Shown here one piece after another: positions 1 to 7,193 of a stretch of DNA of 36,052 nt. Under the pieces are notes generated by a model, which saw only the letters and a list, made by a program, of their open reading frames with translations, made no database searches and was not told where the DNA came from. Both the position numbers and the translations under genes were made by a program. Numbering within the stretch: position 1 is the first letter of the stretch; each line of letters starts with the position of its first letter. The stretch spans positions 1-36,052 of the forward strand of contig JAHHRR010000017.1 in NCBI GenBank assembly GCA_020025655.1, written 5' to 3'. Origin of the DNA: Oscillospiraceae bacterium. GTDB taxonomy: Bacteria > Bacillota > Clostridia > Oscillospirales > Oscillospiraceae.

Positions 1-133
1 CCTTATAGTTTATATATGTTATCATTTTAAATCCGATTATTAAAGCACTTTTTGCAAAAATTTAAAATTCTTAATATTTTCCCCGCTATCATGCAAAACT
101 ATACAAAAATGTGAATTTCAGCTTGTATTTACC

Positions 134-162
134 TTGACTGTACCTGATAAAAACGCTATACT
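134..162 (+). promoter_or_regulatory. sigma-A promoter of nagB
   Basis: TTGACT (134-139) and TATACT (157-162) are separated by 17 bases, close to the sigma-A consensus. The expected transcription start is near 169, leaving a short leader before the strong AAGGAGG ribosome site at 186-192. Bases 1-133 are AT-rich and I recognise no gene in them. Confidence 0.75.
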
Positions 163-199
163 TAGTTGAATTTGAAAATTTACTTAAGGAGGCACAACT

Positions 200-934
200 A
201 TGAGAGTTATAGTTGCCGAAGATTATTCCGCACAGTGCCGTGAGGCCGCTGATATTGTTGAAAAGCTCGTAAGAGAGAATCCCCAGTGCCATCTGGGACT
301 GGCCACCGGCTCAAGTCCTGTTGGTATGTATCAGGAGCTGGCTCGCCGCTGCAAGGAAGAAGGCCTCGACTTTTCCCGTGTTACTTCCGTAAACCTTGAT
401 GAGTACACCGGTCTTGAGCCCAGCCACGATCAGAGCTACCGCTACTTCATGGACAGCAATCTTTTTGATCATATAAACATCGACAAAAACAATACTTATG
501 TCGCAAAAGGTACCGGCAATCTTGAGGAAAACCTCAAAGAGTTTAACGCCAAGCTTAACGAGAAAGACACCGATCTGCAGGTACTCGGTGTAGGCGCTGA
601 CGGTCACGTCGGCTTCAACGAGCCCGGAGACAAGCTTTATGCTTCCGCTCACAGTGAAGTTCTGGACGAGAGCACCATTGATGCAAACGCTCGCTTCTTT
701 GCAAGCCGTGACGATGTCCCCCGTGGTGCTGTCACCATGGGTATGGCAGGCATTATGCGTTCCGGCTGCCTGCTGCTTATCATCAGCGGTTCCAACAAGG
801 AAGATGCCGCAACTCAGCTTCTTATGACCGATGAAGTCACATCCAAGTGCCCTGTTACCTTCCTGAAGATACACAGAAACGCTATTGTCATCATCACAAA
901 AGAGCTTGCTGATAAGATCGGTTACAAGGGATAA
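200..934 (+). CDS. nagB: glucosamine-6-phosphate deaminase
   Basis: Converts glucosamine 6-phosphate to fructose 6-phosphate and ammonia in the cytoplasm, feeding amino sugars into glycolysis. The 244-residue protein has the usual family length and landmarks: an N-terminal LATGSSP sugar-phosphate-binding loop (about residues 33-39), VNLDEY around 67-72, and LGVGADGHVGFNEPG around 129-143, which carries the catalytic Asp/His region. The start is fixed by an AAGGAGG site eight bases upstream and a well-matched promoter at 134-162. It is monocistronic: a strong terminator follows at 954-980 and the next gene converges from the other strand. No nagA or sugar transporter is visible, so the catabolic pathway must be encoded elsewhere. 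Family identity is clear; no sequence sign of its regulation was seen. Confidence 0.95.
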   Translation: MRVIVAEDYSAQCREAADIVEKLVRENPQCHLGLATGSSPVGMYQELARRCKEEGLDFSRVTSVNLDEYTGLEPSHDQSYRYFMDSNLFDHINIDKNNTYVAKGTGNLEENLKEFNAKLNEKDTDLQVLGVGADGHVGFNEPGDKLYASAHSEVLDESTIDANARFFASRDDVPRGAVTMGMAGIMRSGCLLLIISGSNKEDAATQLLMTDEVTSKCPVTFLKIHRNAIVIITKELADKIGYKG

Positions 935-953
935 TTAAATATCTGCATAAAAC

Positions 954-980
954 AAGGGAGCATATAAATGCTCCCTTATT
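954..980. terminator. bidirectional terminator between nagB and the radical SAM gene
   Basis: Perfect 8-bp stem GGGAGCAT (956-963) / ATGCTCCC (968-975) with loop ATAA. It is followed by TTATTTTT on the plus strand and by TTGTTTT on the minus strand, so it can end both convergent transcripts. Confidence 0.85.
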
Positions 981-1016
981 TTTATTATATTTAAGCTTTG
1001 ATAATTCTCATGCACA

Positions 1017-1847
1017 TCAGGAAAAGCGCCTTGCATATCCGCACTTTCGGCACAGCTCTTCTTTCGCCTGACGCTGAGAAAAACCGTTATATATGTCTTT
1101 TGCTCTTTGTGAATTCAGGATTTCTTCCATATCCTGATGCAGAAGATTTCCCAGCGCAATATCTCCCTCATGATCCAGACAGCACGGCACAACAGTGCCG
1201 TCACAGTGTATGCCTATCTGATCTCTGAGACCGTAGCAGAAGCATCTGTCGGATATTTCCTGCACATTCAGATCGGGCCACTCAAATTTGTCACCATGCT
1301 CAAGATAAACTTTTTCCTTAAGACGATAGCTTGAGCGGCTCTCCTTCCACGGTTTCGGGAAATAGCCTTCGAGAATTTGCGCTATATCATCGTTCAAGCT
1401 GTCCAGTCCGTTTGTATTCCAGAGCCTTAGCACGCACAGCTTTCCTGCATTTGATGCCTTGTCCGCAAAATCCGCACATCCGGAAATATATTCGCAAAGC
1501 TCCCCACCTTCATTTGCCTCAAAGGATTGAAGAGATATATTTATTTTATGCAGTGCAGGAGCGTTGAGCAGTATCTTTTCCTTTTGTCCCAGCAGCTTTC
1601 CGTTTGTAGTTATTATGACCTTAAAGCCCAGCTTTGCAGCATAATCCAGAAAATACGGAAGTTCGGGATGCAGAAGCGGCTCGCCCATAAGGTGAAAGTA
1701 TAGATAATCCGTATAGGGTCTGAGCTTCGCAGCCAGAAGCTCAAATTCTGCTCTTGACATAAACTTTTTTTCACGCCTGGTTCCCGGGCAGAAAGCACAT
1801 TTTAAATTGCAGACATTTGTAATTTCAAGATACGCCTTTCTGAACAT
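1017..1847 (-). CDS. radical SAM protein with SPASM-like C-terminus
   Basis: Predicted [4Fe-4S]/S-adenosylmethionine radical enzyme of 276 residues. The CxxxCxxC motif is at Cys13, Cys17 and Cys20. The C-terminal 75 residues carry a Cys-rich SPASM-like set (CFC, then PCCLD, then CRKCG) that should bind one or two further Fe-S clusters. Such proteins modify peptides or proteins, or act as anaerobic sulfatase-maturase-like enzymes, but the substrate cannot be told here because no precursor peptide or sulfatase is adjacent. The start at 1847 is preferred because GGAGG sits five bases upstream. An in-frame ATG at 1877 lies inside a terminator hairpin and has no ribosome site. Any transcript from the upstream GH2 gene must read through that terminator, and no separate promoter fits between them. 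Confidence 0.85.
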   Translation of the reverse strand: MFRKAYLEITNVCNLKCAFCPGTRREKKFMSRAEFELLAAKLRPYTDYLYFHLMGEPLLHPELPYFLDYAAKLGFKVIITTNGKLLGQKEKILLNAPALHKINISLQSFEANEGGELCEYISGCADFADKASNAGKLCVLRLWNTNGLDSLNDDIAQILEGYFPKPWKESRSSYRLKEKVYLEHGDKFEWPDLNVQEISDRCFCYGLRDQIGIHCDGTVVPCCLDHEGDIALGNLLHQDMEEILNSQRAKDIYNGFSQRQAKEELCRKCGYARRFS

Positions 1848-1862
1848 TTTTCCTCCGTTTAT

Positions 1863-1890
1863 AAAAAAAGCCGCCATAGGCGGCTTTTTT
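1863..1890. terminator. terminator between the GH2 gene and the radical SAM gene
   Basis: GCCGCC (1870-1875) and GGCGGC (1879-1884) form a tight stem with a 3-base loop, flanked by seven A on one side and six T on the other. It works on both strands but should mainly end the minus-strand GH2 transcript, 16 bases before the radical SAM start codon. Confidence 0.85.
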
Positions 1891-1900
1891 GATTATGGGG

Positions 1901-3580
1901 TTAATCCCCCACATTTATAATTCTACTCATGATTTCAGGTGCAACTTTAGCCACTTTTCTATCATAAGTCATGATTCCGTTAAGTTCATCCTCCACATCG
2001 CTGAGCTGAGTATATACGCAGCCAGCAAGTCCCTCCATTTTGGCAGGTCCTATCTGCTGCTGATACAGCTCCTCAATACCAATCTCAAGCTGTGCAGGCA
2101 TCTCAAACTTTTTGTAGCCAATATACTTATTGCTGTAAACATGGCTCAGCACTTTATGGCCATATCCGCCGAACTCACTCAGAATAACTGCTCTGCCCTT
2201 TTTATCGGCTTTATAGTTATACGCTCTGCGGTATACGTGTTCGCTCTTGAAATCTCCGGCACCCTGATCATGCCAGCCGGAAGCATGGTCAATCGTCCTT
2301 GTTTTATCAATAGATTTAACCATGTCATACATTTTTGCAGCGTCAAACTGGCCCCAGCCCTCATTAAACAGAACCCACATAGCAATGCAGGGACAGTTAT
2401 AGAGATGGTTCACCATTTCAGCAAGCTCGGCTGTAAATTCCGCACGATTTTCTTTGTTGCCTCGGCCGAATATCATATAGGCGCTGTCCTTCATGATTCC
2501 GCTTGCAACTGCAGAAGCCATTGCAGCGGCGCCGCCGTTAGGCATATCCTGCCAGACAAGCATACCAAGCCTGTCACAGTGATAATACCAGCGCAGAGGC
2601 TCAACCTTGACGTGCTTTCTGATCATGTTAAAGCCCATAGCCTTAGCCATGCTTATATCGTACACCATAGCTTCATCACTGGGAGCGGTATAAAGTCCGT
2701 CAGGCCAATAGCCCTGATCCAGAACTCCGTTATGGAAATACGGTTTACCGTTCAGGAAAAGTCTGGGTGTTCCGTTTTCATCATTCTCAACTGAGAATTT
2801 TCTCATGGCGAAATAGCTGTGTACTTCGTCCTCTCCGCACAGAACTCTGAAACCGTAAAGCTTAGGATTTTCAGGAGTCCATGCTTCAACTCCCTCTACC
2901 GAAATCTCCGCCGGAAGCAAAAAGCTCTCGCCGAATACCTCTGCATATGCGTCCTGATCGCCCACAACCTCTGCGGAAATCTCCACAATCTGTTTATCGA
3001 AGTCCGGCGTAATGCGAAGAGATTTAATATAAGATTCAGGCACAGCCTCAATCCATACAGTCTGCCAGATACCGCTTTGAGCAGTATACCAGATATTGCC
3101 GGGATTTATTTTCTGCTTGCCATGAGTGTGACCGCCTTTATCGGTATCATCGCTTACTCTGACAGTAATGGTCATAATACCGTCTTCAATAGCTTCGGTT
3201 ACATCCGCCTCGAACGGAAGATATCCGCCCACATGGCTTGCAACCTGCACAGAGTTTACCCATACATCAGCAATCTGGTCAACTGCGCCGAAATGCAGAA
3301 TAATCCTTTTACCGCTGAACTCTGCAGGAACAGCAATCTCTCTGCGATACCAGAGATATTCTCCGCTCTTCAAAGTTCTGTTTACACCTGAGAGCTGAGT
3401 CTCCGGTGAAAAAGGCACAATAATCTCACCTTCAAATTCCTTGGGGAATTTGTTGGAATTATTTATTGCATACTCCCACGGGCCGTTAAGGCTCAGCCAG
3501 CCGTTTCTTGCAAGCTGGGGACGTGGGTATTCAGGCAGTGGATTTTTTAAATCCACATTTTCTGTCCAGACAGTGTTCAT
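1901..3580 (-). CDS. glycoside hydrolase family 2 protein
   Basis: Retaining exo-glycosidase of the GH2 fold, 559 residues. An N-terminal jelly-roll sugar-binding domain (about 20-180) is followed by a short immunoglobulin-like domain and a TIM barrel (about 275-555). The acid/base Glu407 lies in FNEGW and the likely nucleophile Glu469 in SEFGG, both typical of GH2. It lacks the C-terminal domains of large LacZ proteins and has no signal peptide, so it should act in the cytoplasm on imported sugars. Beta-galactosidase, beta-glucuronidase, mannosidase or arabinosidase activity cannot be separated by eye. AAGGAG lies just before the ATG. The gene follows ybaB by 69 bases with no clear promoter of its own, so it may be partly co-transcribed with dnaX-ybaB. 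Confidence 0.9.
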   Translation of the reverse strand: MNTVWTENVDLKNPLPEYPRPQLARNGWLSLNGPWEYAINNSNKFPKEFEGEIIVPFSPETQLSGVNRTLKSGEYLWYRREIAVPAEFSGKRIILHFGAVDQIADVWVNSVQVASHVGGYLPFEADVTEAIEDGIMTITVRVSDDTDKGGHTHGKQKINPGNIWYTAQSGIWQTVWIEAVPESYIKSLRITPDFDKQIVEISAEVVGDQDAYAEVFGESFLLPAEISVEGVEAWTPENPKLYGFRVLCGEDEVHSYFAMRKFSVENDENGTPRLFLNGKPYFHNGVLDQGYWPDGLYTAPSDEAMVYDISMAKAMGFNMIRKHVKVEPLRWYYHCDRLGMLVWQDMPNGGAAAMASAVASGIMKDSAYMIFGRGNKENRAEFTAELAEMVNHLYNCPCIAMWVLFNEGWGQFDAAKMYDMVKSIDKTRTIDHASGWHDQGAGDFKSEHVYRRAYNYKADKKGRAVILSEFGGYGHKVLSHVYSNKYIGYKKFEMPAQLEIGIEELYQQQIGPAKMEGLAGCVYTQLSDVEDELNGIMTYDRKVAKVAPEIMSRIINVGD

Positions 3581-3606
3581 AGATACTCCTTCCAGGAAAC
3601 TAAGGC

Positions 3607-3625
3607 GGGCTGACTGTATCAGCCC
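3607..3625 (-). other. hairpin between ybaB and the GH2 gene
   Basis: GGGCTGA (3607-3613) and TCAGCCC (3619-3625) form a 7-bp stem with a 5-base loop. On the minus strand it is followed by only a broken T run, so it is at best a weak terminator for ybaB or a leader structure for the GH2 gene. Confidence 0.45.
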
Positions 3626-3649
3626 TGTGTGTAACTTCTGATTTTCAGA

Positions 3650-3994
3650 TCAGAACATTCCGGGGAAACCCATTCCGCCCTGCAGCTTAGCCATGGACTG
3701 ATTGGTCTTTTCCTCAGAAGCTTTTAATGCTCCGTTTACAGCAGCCAGAATGAGGTCCTGAAGCATTTCAACATCTTCGGGATCAACAACTTCGGGATCG
3801 ATCTCGATAGACTCAATGCCCTTGGTACCAACAGCAACTGCTTTAACTGCACCGCCTCCGGCAGTGAACTCAAATCTTGAAGATTCAATCTCTTCCTGCA
3901 GCTTCATGATGTCTTTCTGCATCTTCTGAGCCTGCTTTATCATATTCATCTGGTTGCCGCCGGGGAAACCACCACGAAATCCGCCTTTTGCCAT
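3650..3994 (-). CDS. ybaB: YbaB/EbfC family nucleoid-associated protein
   Basis: Small DNA-binding protein of 114 residues. A Gly/Phe-rich N-terminus (residues 4-13) precedes the typical QAQKMQKDIMKLQEE helix, then a beta region with GGGAVKAVAVG and the acidic IDPEVVDPEDVEMLQDLI segment. The family forms tweezer-like dimers that bind DNA. The gene lies 20 bases after dnaX, as in many bacteria where dnaX-ybaB-recR is a unit. Here no recR follows; the GH2 gene takes that place. The Met/Gly-rich ends are typical for clostridial members. Confidence 0.93.
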   Translation of the reverse strand: MAKGGFRGGFPGGNQMNMIKQAQKMQKDIMKLQEEIESSRFEFTAGGGAVKAVAVGTKGIESIEIDPEVVDPEDVEMLQDLILAAVNGALKASEEKTNQSMAKLQGGMGFPGMF

Positions 3995-4014
3995 TTTATA
4001 TTCCTCCTGTAATT

Positions 4015-5841
4015 TTATATAAATCTAACTTCCGGATATTCCTTAAGTTCTTCTATGCTGTGAGCTGCCCGCTCACGCTCTATAAGGTCGCCCAGTTTAA
4101 CTCTGAGCTCCCGTCCCAGTATCTCTCTTCCGGTTTTTGCAAATCGCTCAAGCATCTCCTGCTTTTCAAAGCGCTTATGCAGAAATCCCGGAATAACATC
4201 AATGTGTAAAATATCGCCCTCAAGGTAAGCGTGTACCTTTCTGGAGTCCATAAGGCTCGGTTTAACATCCATACCTATGCCTTTTACTTTTTTGCATATC
4301 TCAGCCCACACGAACTCATCATCTGGCTGTTCAAACATACTCTCAACGCTTTCATCACTGAGCTGCTGATTTGCACCTCTGCTTCCATGCTCCGGGAACG
4401 CATCCTCTGGCTGTTCTTCATCAAACGCCGCAAAGTTGATTTCATCCTCGGCATCATCATATCTGTCAGCAGGCTCGTACCTTTCCGGCATCTCATAGCC
4501 TTCAGGTTCCGGAATTATAGGTTCTGCAACATTCTCGGTGTAAAGCTCTTTTTTCTCCGGCTCATAGGGGATTGCCTCATAAGCAGGCTTCTTCTCAACT
4601 ACGGATCCGGTTTCAAATGAATGCGTGTCAAAATGAGTTTTTTCTTCTGCGGGCACACTTATTTCCCTGGCAGGAACCTTTATCTCCCTTACAGGTACGC
4701 CATCTCTAAGCTGTCTCTCCAGCCTTGAAATTCTGGCCTTCAGGGAACTTACACTGTCAGCCATGGTATTGTCACACAGAGATATAAGGCACAGCTCCAC
4801 AGCGGTTTTGGGATTTTTGCTCTCCCGAAGTCCTGTCATTGAAGCCTGAACCGTATTTAATGCGCAGAGAAGTTCTTCTCTGGTCATGTAATCTGCAAAT
4901 TCTCTCAGGGCTTCAGTATCATAAGCGCCTGATATAAGCTCAACTGCCCCCTTAGGTGCAACCTGAAGCATGAGAATATCTCTCATAAGGTTACTGAGTT
5001 CTGTCAGGAAGGTGGCAGGGTCTTTGCCGTCCATCCACATCTCGTTAAACTCTTTCAGGGCTTCAAGACTGTCATGCCTGATTATATTGCGAAGCATCTG
5101 GACAATTCGTCTGTTGCCCGCAAGTCCCATTGCGGAATAGACAGCATCCACGTCAATGTTTTCAGCTGCGGAGCACTGGTCGAGAAGACTCAGCGCATCA
5201 CGTACACCGCCGTCAGCAAGTCTTGCAATAAGTTCTGCGGCCTGAGGGCTTAGATTAAAGTTCTCTTTTCCCGCAACCTCAAGCAGATAGTCCGCAATAA
5301 CCGGAGTATCTATTCTGTGGAAAATATGTCTCTGGCAGCGTGAAAGAATGGTAGCCGGAACCTTGTGCAGCTCTGTTGTAGCCAGAATGAACATCAGATG
5401 TTCAGGCGGCTCCTCAAGAATTTTAAGCAGCGCATTAAACGCAGAAGTTGACAGCATATGCACTTCGTCTATTATATAGACACGCTTTTTAACATCAGCC
5501 GGTGAAAAAACCGCCTCTTCACGAAGCGCACGGACATTATCAACACCATTGTTGGAAGCTGCGTCAAGCTCAACCACATCCATGACTGAGCCCTGAGAAA
5601 TTCCAAGGCAGGCCGGACAATGACCGCATGGATTGCCGTTAACGGGGTTTTCGCAGTTTACGGCTTTGGCGAGGATTCTTGCACAGGTTGTTTTACCGGT
5701 ACCTCTTGTGCCTATAAATATGTAAGCATGGGAGAGTCGTCCGGTCTTAACCTGATTTTTAAGAGTCTCCGTAATATGCTTCTGACCTATAACCTGATCA
5801 AAAGTCTGGGGACGCCACTTTCTGTAAAGTGCCTGATACAT
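4015..5841 (-). CDS. dnaX: DNA polymerase III subunit gamma/tau
   Basis: Clamp-loader ATPase of the replicative polymerase, 608 residues. The start at 5841 gives the conserved N-terminus MYQALYRKWRPQTF and has AAAGGGG upstream; a longer reading would run into the SRP RNA. Walker A GTRGTGKT is at 44-51, zinc ligands are Cys63, Cys72, Cys75 and Cys78, Walker B IIDE is at 123-126, and the sensor SRC motif is at 167-169. AAA+ and collar domains end near residue 370. A Glu/Pro-rich acidic linker covers about 385-500, and a tau-like C-terminal domain covers about 508-608. A run of six A in the coding strand (4549-4554) falls in the linker at Lys430-Lys431; both shifted frames close within 17 codons. 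The gene is 45 bases downstream of the SRP RNA, with no clear terminator between. Confidence 0.95.
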   Translation of the reverse strand: MYQALYRKWRPQTFDQVIGQKHITETLKNQVKTGRLSHAYIFIGTRGTGKTTCARILAKAVNCENPVNGNPCGHCPACLGISQGSVMDVVELDAASNNGVDNVRALREEAVFSPADVKKRVYIIDEVHMLSTSAFNALLKILEEPPEHLMFILATTELHKVPATILSRCQRHIFHRIDTPVIADYLLEVAGKENFNLSPQAAELIARLADGGVRDALSLLDQCSAAENIDVDAVYSAMGLAGNRRIVQMLRNIIRHDSLEALKEFNEMWMDGKDPATFLTELSNLMRDILMLQVAPKGAVELISGAYDTEALREFADYMTREELLCALNTVQASMTGLRESKNPKTAVELCLISLCDNTMADSVSSLKARISRLERQLRDGVPVREIKVPAREISVPAEEKTHFDTHSFETGSVVEKKPAYEAIPYEPEKKELYTENVAEPIIPEPEGYEMPERYEPADRYDDAEDEINFAAFDEEQPEDAFPEHGSRGANQQLSDESVESMFEQPDDEFVWAEICKKVKGIGMDVKPSLMDSRKVHAYLEGDILHIDVIPGFLHKRFEKQEMLERFAKTGREILGRELRVKLGDLIERERAAHSIEELKEYPEVRFI

Positions 5842-5885
5842 ATAAAAATCCCCTTTCTTTAAGCTCACATATAAAATTATGGCTC

Positions 5886-6170
5886 TTGACAAGACTGCAC
5901 ACCCAACTCTGAACAGAAGCTCTATATCCGTTACGCCGGCAGCCGGCTCGGACCCGGCAACCTCGCGGCACACGAAAAGCACCGCTTAATGCTGCTCGGT
6001 TCCCCGCCTGACATGGTTCACGGGTTTCCGTTGCGCGAGACCGAATCATCAACGCTGCTTACCGGGGTCAGACGACACAAAGTCCACCCTCGGCCGGGAA
6101 TTTGTCCCTGCTATAGCGGATTGCAGGTTACAGGGCACCGCTGGCTCCCCGACTAGTGCAGCCTTGTCAA
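5886..6170 (-). ncRNA. ffs: signal recognition particle RNA, large Gram-positive type
   Basis: The domain IV core, read on the minus strand across 6012-5991, is GTCAGG-CGG-GGAA-CCG-AGCAGC: the SRP54-binding internal loop closed by a GGAA tetraloop, followed by GCATTAAG. The ends pair with each other: bases 6168-6156 read GACAAGGCTGCAC and 5900-5888 read GTGCAGTCTTGTC, which closes the long rod and implies an Alu-like domain I. The length of about 285 matches the Bacillus/Clostridium large form. A strong promoter lies directly upstream (6184-6212). The exact ends are inferred from the pairing. The location before dnaX-ybaB matches the known Bacillus order. Confidence 0.92.
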
Positions 6171-6183
6171 AAGCCACGAGCAT

Positions 6184-6212
6184 AGTATACTACAAACTTT
6201 TAATTTAATCAA
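6184..6212 (-). promoter_or_regulatory. sigma-A promoter of the SRP RNA
   Basis: On the minus strand TTGATT (6212-6207) and TATACT (6189-6184) are 17 bases apart; the start is predicted near 6177. Its -35 box lies back to back with that of the tRNA-Ala promoter, with 10 bases between them. Confidence 0.75.
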
Positions 6213-6222
6213 TCTTTTTTTC

Positions 6223-6250
6223 TTTACAAAAGAAATTATTGTGATATAAT
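6223..6250 (+). promoter_or_regulatory. sigma-A promoter of tRNA-Ala
   Basis: TTTACA (6223-6228) and a perfect TATAAT (6245-6250) with a 16-base spacer, 29 bases before the mature tRNA 5' end. Confidence 0.7.
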
Positions 6251-6279
6251 ATTTTATCGATAAATAAAGCAAAGCAAAT

Positions 6280-6355
6280 GGGCCATTAGCTCAGCTGGGA
6301 GAGCGCCAGGTTCGCAATCTGGAGGCCAGGGGTTCGATCCCCCTATGGTCCACCA
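6280..6355 (+). tRNA. tRNA-Ala (anticodon CGC)
   Basis: A 76-base cloverleaf. The acceptor GGGCCAT pairs with ATGGTCC and includes the G3-U70 pair that marks alanine tRNAs. The anticodon loop TTCGCAA gives CGC at 6313-6315, reading GCG. The T loop has TTCGATC, and CCA is encoded. It is a lone gene with its own promoter and terminator. Confidence 0.97.
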
Positions 6356-6363
6356 TTTTTCCG

Positions 6364-6388
6364 CCGCCTTTTATGAGGCGGTTTTTTT
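6364..6388 (+). terminator. terminator of tRNA-Ala
   Basis: CCGCCT (6364-6369) pairs with AGGCGG (6376-6381), 6-base loop, followed by seven T. Confidence 0.85.
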
Positions 6389-6417
6389 CTTTAATTTTTT
6401 AGATTTATTTAACACGC

Positions 6418-6452
6418 AAAATGCCGGTCTGTATACACAGACCGGCATTTTA
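6418..6452. terminator. bidirectional terminator hairpin
   Basis: Perfect 12-bp stem ATGCCGGTCTGT (6421-6432) / ACAGACCGGCAT (6437-6448), loop ATAC, with A before and T after. It most likely ends the minus-strand acyltransferase operon whose last stop is at 6489, and backs up the tRNA terminator. Confidence 0.8.
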
Positions 6453-6488
6453 TAAATTTGTACTTTTAAGTGCCTTCCAAGGCTCTGC

Positions 6489-7193
6489 TTACAGATGAAA
6501 TCTCCGTCTTGTTTCCTCTCTTAAAGAGGGGTTCAGTCTTATAATTACCAGCGGAATAGACAGTCCCACGCAGACTGCAAGCAGTATAAGTGACCAGCTG
6601 GGAGTCCAGCGGCCATATACGAATCTGTCTATAAACATTTCCGCCGCAAAACCCATAAGTCCGCTGCTCAAAAGGCAGATAACAATAGACATCAGCGTAG
6701 ACCTTCGTCCGTCACGCATAAGCCAGCTGGCAAGCAGAATTATTGCCGCTGCACTTCCTATTATAGGTAAGGCAAGCTTTAAATACCAGTTTAGCCCGTC
6801 CGAAGTAAGGGCAATTAAAAGGACATAAAATCCAATTGCCAGTATATCCGCTCCGACCCTTACAACTATATTGATTTTACGCCAGATGAGCGGCACTACA
6901 AACCATATCCACAGCATTGCAGCTGCCCCAAACGTGTACAGCGACCATGCAAGCTTAGGTTTAAGAGCCAGATTTAAAAATCCGCAGCACACAGACACCG
7001 ATGCCAGCATTACAGTAAGCAGCAGTGCCAGCTCTCTTTTTGAAACCGGCTTAACACTCTCCTGCCGTGTAGGGAAAAAAGGCAGAACAGTTTCTTTCTC
7101 AAGCTCATTTGGATTTATAACCAGAGTTCCGCACAGCGGACAGCGTTCCAGACCGTCGCCGAGCTCTACTCCGCAGTTAACACAATATGACAT
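6489..7193 (-). CDS. zinc-ribbon, six-helix membrane protein (DUF6320-like)
   Basis: Protein of 234 residues. An N-terminal zinc ribbon (Cys4, Cys7, Cys18, Cys21) is followed by a short linker and about six hydrophobic helices from residue 54 to the end. The pattern fits the DUF6320 family often found beside alcohol-acetyltransferase-like genes. Its ATG follows the TGA of the upstream acyltransferase gene with no gap, so the two are translationally coupled and probably work together at the membrane. Biochemical function is unknown. The ribbon may be a protein-protein or metal-binding head on the cytoplasmic side. Confidence 0.8.
   Translation of the reverse strand: MSYCVNCGVELGDGLERCPLCGTLVINPNELEKETVLPFFPTRQESVKPVSKRELALLLTVMLASVSVCCGFLNLALKPKLAWSLYTFGAAAMLWIWFVVPLIWRKINIVVRVGADILAIGFYVLLIALTSDGLNWYLKLALPIIGSAAAIILLASWLMRDGRRSTLMSIVICLLSSGLMGFAAEMFIDRFVYGRWTPSWSLILLAVCVGLSIPLVIIRLNPSLREETRRRFHL

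Noticed and set aside
1889..2794. 301-codon plus-strand frame opposite the GH2 gene
   Set aside because: The GH2 protein has intact catalytic motifs; the opposite frame starts at the terminator and shows no domain.
5842..5982. N-terminal extension of dnaX by 47 codons
   Set aside because: It translates into the SRP RNA and lacks a ribosome site; the conserved DnaX start is at 5841.
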